Source: Hypomesus transpacificus
Taxonomy: Eukaryota > Chordata > Actinopteri > Osmeriformes > Osmeridae
NCBI RefSeq assembly: GCF_021917145.1
Contig: NC_061082.1
Coordinates: 11,692,237-11,756,236 of the forward strand
Direction of reading: 5' to 3'
Length of the DNA: 64,000 nucleotides
Below are positions 58,432 through 64,000 of the stretch, piece by piece. The notes beneath the pieces are model-generated. The model was not told where the DNA came from. It ran no database searches and was given only the letters and a program-made list of their open reading frames with translations. Made by a program: the position numbers and the translations under genes. Numbering within the stretch: position 1 is the stretch's first letter; each line of letters begins with the position of its first letter.

Positions 58432-58672
58432 CAGAAGTGGAATATTTCAGTAAGTGGCCTGAAATGGCCTTCTGCTCCAAAGTAGACAGGGCTGCTGTAA
58501 TTCAGTTCCTCCATCTTCAGCTGGAAAGGAAATGCACATGAGCTGGTGTCAGATAATGGACCCCACATCATTTCCTATGAGTTCAGAGTTCCTTAAGCAA
58601 AGAGGAATTAGGCACCTTAAAGCATCTGTGTACTACCCTCGCTCCAACAGAGAAATACTGAGTACTGTCAAG
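58432..58672 (+). mobile_element. Ty3/gypsy integrase remnant
   Basis: EVEYFSKWPEMAFCSKVDRA followed by AAVIQFL, then ELVSDNGP and, after frame damage, LKASVYYPRSN match the integrase core of Ty3/gypsy retrotransposons (Y.SKWPE, SDNGP, YYP.. boxes). Stops and at least two frameshifts show that it is dead. No LTRs were identified. Confidence 0.7.
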
Positions 58673-59835
58673 ACACTCACGTATTGATTGAACCATTTAT
58701 TGCAATGGAAATAGATTTGTCTTTGGCAATATTGTTCTATTTAATGGGACATTCCTGCCTTGGAGAATAGTTAGTATAGCACAAGTACATACATTAAGAA
58801 AGCAGGAAGTATAGGATACAAGGTCCCCCAACGGACAGGAATAATTTCAGAATTATACTAACAAAGTATTTACTTTGATCAATTAAGTTAAAAGGCTTCA
58901 CAGAGCATTAACTATGTCTTGTAGTGACAAAGAGAAGAGTATGGAAGAGCTGGGGGATGATGCAGTGTGGCAACAGTCGCACGCTGAAGGTACATAGCAA
59001 CGCATGATGTGTGAACGTGTTCGGATTTGTGAATGGATGCAGTATTCAAGTCCTCTAAAGGGAGGTCTAGGCCCTAAACCTTCAATTAGCACACCTGCAG
59101 TCGATAGCTTGAATGACATCAGCTGATGACATGCAGCCCGAATGCCATGCCAGAACTAGCTCAGCCAATTTCTTATAGACTGTCTACAAACTGCATCCAT
59201 CTGAAGACTTCACTCTGTCCTGATGGACTACAGATCCAAGTAAAACTGATATCTACTTCATGTAGATTTTACGTAGAGCATTAGAAAAAGAAAAACAAGA
59301 ATATGCTACAGTTTTTATGAAAGGGATATTGTACAGTTTTTTGTACATTTTCTGTGCTTACATTGCTAAATGTCAACAGCAAATTTATTTTGATTATGCT
59401 GCTGAAGTAGTTAGTTGTTCCAATATTACATAAAACATTTTTTTAGGAGAAACGTGCTCAGATGTGCGTTGTATTACAATCTAATTCAATAGGTGGCACT
59501 GTGATTTCTGAAATGTTGAGTTTGAGAAGTACTGTGCATGGATAGGGGAAAAGGAAGTGTGACAAGGTGAAATGAAATGCAATGGAGCGTGTTCAGTAAA
59601 GTTGAAGCTGACTCTTCTTTACAAACCCAATAGCTTCCACATGCCCTATGTCTACACCCATGGCCAGCTTACCTATTCCATAACCCTTAATACAAATAAT
59701 AATCATTGAGTATAGAGTCAAAATGATAAATTAACAACTACAAACAATAAACATTAAATACAATTATCATATAATAACTACAAAACTCATGAAACTAGTT
59801 GAAAGAAACATGTAACAAACTTGACACTTGACCAG

Positions 59836-61435
59836 GGGTGCGTTTCCCGAAAGCATCGTAAGCCTAAGTTGATCGTAGAGTCCATCGTACGATGGATCTT
59901 AGTTGTACGGGCCGTTTCCCGAAACCATCGTAGCTAAAGAGGCACTTGAAAATCGTCGTAGATCAACGAAAGCTCCAGACCAGTCGTAGATCGCTAAGTG
60001 CATCGTAGCACAGAGACTCAGTGGAGACACGCGTAGGCCGACCATGAAAACTACATTAAACTCATGCTGAAAGTTAATTCCGATGGAAAATAAGATTTTT
60101 TTGGTCCTCTTTTTACACCAGTTACACTGGAACTGGGATATTTCTTAGTGAACCATACAAGTTTAACTGCCGAAAAAATATCAGAATCCGGTTTATCCTC
60201 AAGTAAATTTAGGTTACACAAAATAATTTGATTTAGTGGGTTTGGCGCATGCAATGAAGGTATTTAAAAAACAAATGTCAGTCTTATTCAAAATACTATA
60301 ACATTGAAATATGGCTGTTGTAATGTGCAATAGAAACTAGAAATGCATTAACGTAACGCTTTTACGAGTACAATAACACAACAACAATTGAACATTGAAG
60401 ATGTTTATTAGAATTATAGGGCTGGTAGCACGCCAAGCCCGGTGGATGAAGAGGCTGGTGGCAGAGCCGAGCCTGATGTTAAGAGATGGTGGCGCCCAGG
60501 AAATGGAAAGACTCCACAGGGTTGAAGTCACACAGGGTGAAGGGGCTGGGAGGGAGTGAAAACTCGTACGAAAATCATAAAAGCCATTGAAGATAGCCTA
60601 AGTCCTGCACTGCAGACTTGTCCCCTCTGATATGGGGAATTGGATGTGGTCTGAGATGTGGCAAAGTAATGCAGTTGTGACAGCCTGCACAGATCTTGAC
60701 ACTGAGGCCTTGGCGAGCCCATGTCCATCTCCAATAACCTCCAGAAAACTGCCAATGGCATAGAACCTTAACACTGCCAGTAGTTGGGTTACAGGGGTCA
60801 GTGCAAAGGACCTCCTTGTTAGCCTCTGCAGGTCTGCTTCTATGTGGTTCAGGAGCATCATGATATCATGATGTCATCTGACATATCTTACACTCATAAT
60901 GAGTATAATTGATCAACCATCAATTAAAGTAGAGTTGATTATTCATGTCAAAAACAATGATTCCATGTTGAAGACATGGGGTATTCATTACTTATGTGTT
61001 TGTCATTTGTCACAATGTCATTTGTGGCCAATATGTGATAATTATGAGATTGCAAACATGGTCTTGGGAAGCTGTTGGCCTATGCAAGATTGTAGATATA
61101 GTCAGCACTAGAAAATAAGACAGTAAATATGTTGGATTGAGATGCTTGTATTTGTACATTGAATTGTTTAGGATGCTAGCTGGGACATGCCATGTGTGAT
61201 ACCATTCATATGCATGGTTTTTAACCTTGCATAACCCTCCATCAAGTTGCGTCAGAAGAATCACATTTCAGTACAATGGACAGCGTCTTGTTAAGTGCAA
61301 CTTAAGAGATACGTACGATGGTTCTCCTTACGAGCATGTTCGGGAAACGCACGTAAGAAATAACGATGGATCGTTATTTTCATCGTAGAGAACCCTCGTA
61401 ACAGCTACGATCCATCGTTATCGGGAAACGCACCC
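59836..61435 (-). mobile_element. PIF/Harbinger element with decayed transposase
   Basis: The ends are a perfect 15-bp inverted repeat, GGGTGCGTTTCCCGA, bounded by the 3-bp duplication CAG (59833-59835 and 61436-61438). Subterminal regions are full of ATCGTAG/CTACGAT palindromes. The minus-strand frame at 60861-60598 encodes RRSFALTPVTQLLAVLRFYA then GHGLAKASVSRSVQAVT, the N-terminal region of HARBI1-like nucleases. The DDE domain is missing or scrambled, so the 1,600-bp copy is not autonomous. Confidence 0.85.
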
Positions 61436-61569
61436 CAGAAGAAGAACATGGCTATGACTGGACGGATGGAGGTGTGTGTCATTGATGGCGTTAATGAGCC
61501 AAAAACAGCCAGACACCTGGATTCTGAATGAGAGTTAGAGGAGGATAGGTTTCTATATCGTAACCTGTC

Positions 61570-61607
61570 CTCTATTTGCTTCCTGCCTCATGTTTAACAA
61601 ATACAAA
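61570..61607 (+). repeat. 38-bp segment repeated at 63539-63576
   Basis: CTCTATTTGCTTCCTGCCTC and the following ATGTTTAACAAATACAAA recur at 63539-63576 with one difference. This is a dispersed repeat or local duplication; no larger alignment was found by eye. Confidence 0.7.
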
Positions 61608-62052
61608 CTAATCTGCAAAGTTCATATTTTGCAGGTGTCCTCTTTATAATCCAATGGAGTGCAGTGCCACGATTGACGGTGTTTGGATAAGCATTTTGAC
61701 ATAAAATAATGAAAAAACTATTCACCACATCACTGCTAGTAACGTAGGAAACAGCAGACAAATGAAGGTTACATTATAATTTGGCCATTTTGCCATTTGG
61801 CCATTTCTTTAAAATAATGAGATATTGCGTTTATGATGTGCATAAGTGACTAGAAAAGATGAGGTTGAACAAGTACTTCATTCATTCATTTTTTGAGATC
61901 TGAGAAATATAAATACCAAAGTCACTGAGAAGAACTGCCACCACCTGCTGCATCACGGGTGGATTGGATGATTGCACTCTCCCATAGTAATAAGGAAAAA
62001 CAACACACATTGACCAGTTTTACACTTAATTCATTTTACACTGTCAGGGACC

Positions 62053-62238
62053 TCAGTAGCGTGTGGAAGATCCATACGCAGCCACAACAGCTTGGCACCT
62101 CCTCCTCATGCTGGTCACCAGCCTGGTCACACACTGCTGTGGGATGGCATCCCATTCCTCAACCAGGATTTGTCGCACGTCAGCCAACATGTTTGCGTTG
62201 GTCACTCTGGCAGTTACAGCACGCCCAAGCTGATCCCA
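62053..62238 (-). mobile_element. Tc1-like transposase C-terminal fragment
   Basis: In gene sense the frame reads WDQLGRAVTARVTNANMLAD, then ILVEEWDAIPQQ, and ends SSTRY with a TGA stop at 62053-62055. This is the last part of Tc1/mariner DDE transposases. The rest of the transposase and the inverted ends were not found, so it is a 5'-truncated relic. Confidence 0.8.
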
Positions 62239-63538
62239 CTTGAAGCTCAAAACGACATTTTTTGGGCCGCTACCCACACAGCTAGCTGTGTTGCTCATTC
62301 CACAAATACACGATCCTTACAAGTTGTACCTCGTTGTAAAGGTGACTAATCAGGCTTTCCAACGATATAAAATATAAAACCATTTGGTATTATTGAAGGG
62401 GAGGAATAATCGACCAAAATAACGTTTCAGAACTTTTTTGGAGGGGTTTATTATCTACATTTTGCATTATAAATGTGTAACATCTTAGCATGGTTGTCAA
62501 GCAACATTCACAGACTGAGTCTGGATAAAAAAAGAGTCAGAGAGGGTAATGTAGAGACACAGAGAGAATATGATGCAAGAATGACCAGCAAGACTGAACA
62601 TGAAACATGACAAGTTGAATGATTTAAGCAGTACCCAGGACACTGAGCAAACAAGTACAAATTGTGCTACTTACCTATCCTCACCCTTTTGAGCACCATG
62701 CACCAGTGATCCCCCACCCCACCTCCTATCTGGCCCCACACCCTTCACAGGGACATAGGGTAAAACTAAAACCATGAAAAAGAATACAAATTTCTAATGG
62801 CTTGTGGCTCTGAGGTTTTGACAAATGGCATGAGCAAGGTTGTTCTTTGATATGTAAATTTGTCCTTTTGATTTCAGCAGGCACATTTTAATGGTGAGAG
62901 ACATTCCCAAAAGCTAATGCAAATCAATTCAAAATGTTTTTGACTCCAGCTTGGTTTGGTGTCAACTTTGCTAGAAAATAGCTAATTCTGTCATTTTTTT
63001 TCCAATGGATGTGTTACCCAAATTTGGCAAGCGCTCTTTTCGGAGGGTTGATTAAAGTTTTCCCAAAATAACACTGTCATAGCATTACAGTCCTTCAAAT
63101 ATGCTGATTAACACAAATGTAGTTTTCGGTTAGAGTTTTCTTTCAATAGATTACAAAAGTAAGCTTCAGATTTCATCATATTCTATTCTACCAGGTATTA
63201 TTGCCAAAACAAAATACTTATTATTGTAGTGACCTAATTTCCAATCCTTTCTTGCAATATGGAGCATTAATACATAAACAACTTCCCAATAAAATAGGAA
63301 CAAAGCCTAGTTGAGGCATGGCACTCAGAGAAAATGCTTTAATTATGCTCATTAACTACATCTGTGTTAGCCTGCTTCAAGCACATTGGGCCACGTCCGA
63401 TATGGCGGTATTATAATGCCGCACGGATACTCCTACACTCACTCCCGGTTGTTGGTATTATTGTGCTGCTGCCGCCCTCCACCATCCCCATCTCCCCCGT
63501 GTTGTCTGTATGTTACTATCCATCAGGGGGGATTATTT

Positions 63539-63576
63539 CTCTATTTGCTCCCTGCCTCATGTTTAACAAATACAAA
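63539..63576 (+). repeat. Second copy of the 38-bp segment
   Basis: It differs from 61570-61607 at one base (TGCTCC for TGCTTC) and lies 78 bp upstream of the orphan exon-like segment. Confidence 0.7.
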
Positions 63577-63653
63577 ATTGTCTATATATAAATATGTATA
63601 TATATAACTTCTTTTTTTCTCCAACCCTCCTCTACTGTACTTTTCCTCCTCAG

Positions 63654-63728
63654 GTCATGGAGGATGATGAGGAACTGCTGCTCCCTCTATCTGGACCTCT
63701 GGTCCTGTACATGCCTGTGTGGCGTCCT
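63654..63728 (+). other. Orphan exon-like segment (75 nt, open, phase 0)
   Basis: A long pyrimidine tract and TCCTCAG acceptor precede 75 open bases (VMEDDEELLLPLSGPLVLYM then PVWRP), followed by a strong GTAAGT donor. Length and phase (25 codons) suit an internal coding exon. I do not recognise the peptide and found no partner exon. It could be the first visible exon of a gene continuing beyond the window. Confidence 0.35.
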
Positions 63729-64000
63729 GTAAGTCTGTCTTGGGGTTAAGGGTTTGAGAGGGCGCATCAACATATCACTAAGAACTTGGGCTCATAACAA
63801 TTGCTAGTAAATAATCTGAAAACACTGACAATATCTACTGTGTACAAATAAAGATTTTACATAAGTCCTGAGATTTTCTCGTTTTCCTATTTGCCATGAA
63901 GAGTCCTTCATCCATGCCTGTTCACCAGCTGACGCATGCTGGAAAACTGCTTCTGAGTGACTTGGCAACACTGGACACTGGTAGCTATTCACTGCACCTT

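Overview
The window is vertebrate nuclear DNA from a ray-finned (teleost) fish. The evidence is intron-rich genes with GT-AG junctions, very compact introns full of CA/GT microsatellites and minisatellites, and repeats typical of teleosts: hAT, PIF/Harbinger, Tc1, pogo and piggyBac remnants, an L2-type LINE tail and tRNA-derived SINEs. The species cannot be fixed from sequence alone.

Layout. (1) 1-5,000: rpl8 (60S ribosomal protein L8, + strand), preceded by a MITE-like element and a possible 5'TOP first exon; a 962-bp hAT element sits in its fourth coding intron-phase gap. (2) 6,500-34,980: usp9 (USP9X-type deubiquitinase, - strand). Forty-five coding exons (8,134-32,482) join without a phase break into 2,627 codons. 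The catalytic Cys is encoded at 17,245-17,247, the catalytic His at 15,626-15,628 and the ubiquitin-like domain at 21,845-22,085. (3) 34,980-37,220: intergenic space between two divergent genes. (4) 37,220-51,670: med14 (Mediator subunit 14, + strand). Thirty coding exons (37,444-51,038) join into 1,432 codons. The head-to-head usp9/med14 pair is also adjacent and divergent on the human X chromosome (from memory). (5) 51,670-64,000: gene-poor and repeat-rich. It holds a LINE tail fused to a BK(Slo)-like potassium-channel pore exon, Ty3/gypsy integrase debris, a Harbinger element with transposase remnants, a Tc1 transposase fragment and one orphan exon-like segment.

The most unusual signal lies in usp9. 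Two tandem-repeat arrays, one of 21-bp units (about 41 copies) and one of 30-bp units (26 copies), start flush at the 3' ends of coding exons 37 and 42. Each unit is a copy of the exon/intron donor junction itself, so the gene carries long arrays of duplicated 5' splice sites. The exon-37 array stays open in the correct reading frame. A separate 261-nt repeat adds 87 Pro/Thr-rich residues to the usp9 C-terminal tail. Microsatellites next to splice sites in usp9 and med14 are also mostly strand-ordered: CA follows donors and GT precedes acceptors.

Exon limits were set by eye from splice consensus, codon phase and recalled family sequences. No alignment, transcript or database search was run.
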